Source of the DNA: Bordetella parapertussis
GTDB taxonomy: Bacteria; Pseudomonadota; Gammaproteobacteria; Burkholderiales; CAIKXV01
Assembly: GCA_945877995.1 (NCBI GenBank)
Contig: CAMDXD010000282.1
Coordinates: 1-5,654, forward strand
DNA length: 5,654 nt
Direction of reading: 5' to 3'
Shown: piece after piece, positions 5,195-5,654 of the stretch
Layout of the letters: the number at the start of each line of letters is the position of its first letter
How positions within the stretch are numbered: the first letter of the stretch is position 1
The notes under the pieces: generated by a model
Databases searched by the model: none
Told to the model about the DNA's origin: nothing
What the model saw: the letters and a program-made list of their open reading frames with translations, nothing else
Translations under genes and position numbers: made by a program

Positions 5195-5654
5195 ATGAAC
5201 AGTACCCTCGAAGCGAACGTCCTCCAATACCAGGCCTGGCGCGACCGGCTGGTAGGCGCCATCGAGACCTTCCGGGCGCGGCTCGACACGAACAATGCGG
5301 TCAACGTCGAGCAGTCGCTGCGGATGTACGACCTCATCGAAAGCCTGCGTACCGACCGGATGTTGCTGGCGTTCATCGCGGAATATTCGCGTGGCAAGAC
5401 CGAACTGATCAACGCACTGTTCTTCTCGAACTACAAGCGTCGGCTGCTTCCGTCCGACATCGGGCGAACCACGATGTGCCCGACCGAGATCTTCTACGAC
5501 CCGGCCGAGGCGCCGTACCTCCGGCTGCTGCCCATCGAGACGCGCGAGACCGACGAAAGCGTCGCGGCGATGAAACGCAATCCGATCGAGTGGATCCGTA
5601 TCTCGCTACCCCTGGATGACGTGGACGAACTGGCGGCCACGCTCGCCAAGGTCG
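5195..5654 (+). CDS. Dynamin-family large GTPase, N-terminal part (3' end outside window)
   Basis: The frame runs from ATG 5195 past the window end, giving 153 residues without a stop. After a predicted helical N-terminus (about 1-55, with YDLIESLRTDR at 45-55), the G domain begins with LLAFIAEYSRGKTELINALFF (57-77). This is the G1 P-loop with G67, K68 and T69, but alanine (A62) replaces the usual first glycine. The G2/switch I threonine is in IGRTTMCPTEIFYDP (89-103), as in bacterial dynamin-like proteins. G3 (DxPG) and G4 would lie downstream, so they cannot be checked. Bacterial dynamin-like proteins remodel or protect membranes; the role here is unknown. Relatives I recall in betaproteobacteria carry a similar A-E-(F/Y)-SRGK P-loop, so this may be a conserved subfamily. 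No clear ribosome binding site precedes the ATG. The same frame is open upstream without a stop, but TTG 5144 is a poor alternative and the ATG gives a natural N-terminus. Another P-loop GTPase family is possible but less likely. Confidence 0.8.
   Translation, partial: MNSTLEANVLQYQAWRDRLVGAIETFRARLDTNNAVNVEQSLRMYDLIESLRTDRMLLAFIAEYSRGKTELINALFFSNYKRRLLPSDIGRTTMCPTEIFYDPAEAPYLRLLPIETRETDESVAAMKRNPIEWIRISLPLDDVDELAATLAKV

Noticed and set aside
1..5654. CRISPR arrays, transposases, tRNA or rRNA genes, phage or defence islands
   Set aside because: No regularly spaced repeats, transposase motifs, tRNA-like cloverleaf or rRNA sequence was seen, and the window is tightly packed with conserved chromosomal genes.

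Overview
This window looks like an ordinary chromosomal housekeeping region of a GC-rich Gram-negative bacterium. The gene families and layout suggest a betaproteobacterium, possibly of the Rhodocyclales or Burkholderiales type; this is an inference from memory of protein families and gene order, because no search could be run. The pilT-pilU pair divergent from yggS-proC-yggT is an arrangement known from Pseudomonas and many betaproteobacteria. The window holds five complete genes and two cut by its edges.

Layout: (1) Positions 1-325, plus strand: the C-terminal end of an RlmL-like 23S rRNA guanine methyltransferase. (2) Positions 334-2570, minus strand: a two-gene type IV pilus retraction operon, pilT (GTG start) followed by pilU. 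The 62-base gap between them holds a perfect 12-bp GC-rich hairpin. The methyltransferase and pilU converge with only 8 bases between their stop codons. (3) Positions 2571-2862: a 292-base divergent intergenic region with the pilT ribosome binding site, a tentative pilT promoter, a 10-bp-phased direct repeat, a short palindrome and an 11-bp tandem repeat just before yggS. (4) Positions 2863-5055, plus strand: yggS (PLP homeostasis), proC (last step of proline synthesis) and yggT (small membrane protein), probably one operon, with proC and yggT overlapping as ATGA. (5) Positions 5056-5194: a short intergenic region with weak hairpins and a tentative promoter. (6) From 5195 to the window edge: the N-terminal 153 residues of a dynamin-family large GTPase with a variant P-loop.

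Functionally, PilT and PilU are hexameric ATPases that depolymerise type IV pili for twitching, surface sensing and DNA uptake. YggS buffers pyridoxal phosphate, ProC makes proline, and YggT is a membrane protein that in bacteria is mostly uncharacterised. Their neighbourhood is conserved, but I see no direct biochemical link to pilus retraction.

I found no mobile element, CRISPR array, tRNA or rRNA, and no convincing undescribed multigene system. The items most worth a second look are the pilT-pilU hairpin, the incomplete dynamin-like GTPase and the repeats in the divergent intergenic region.
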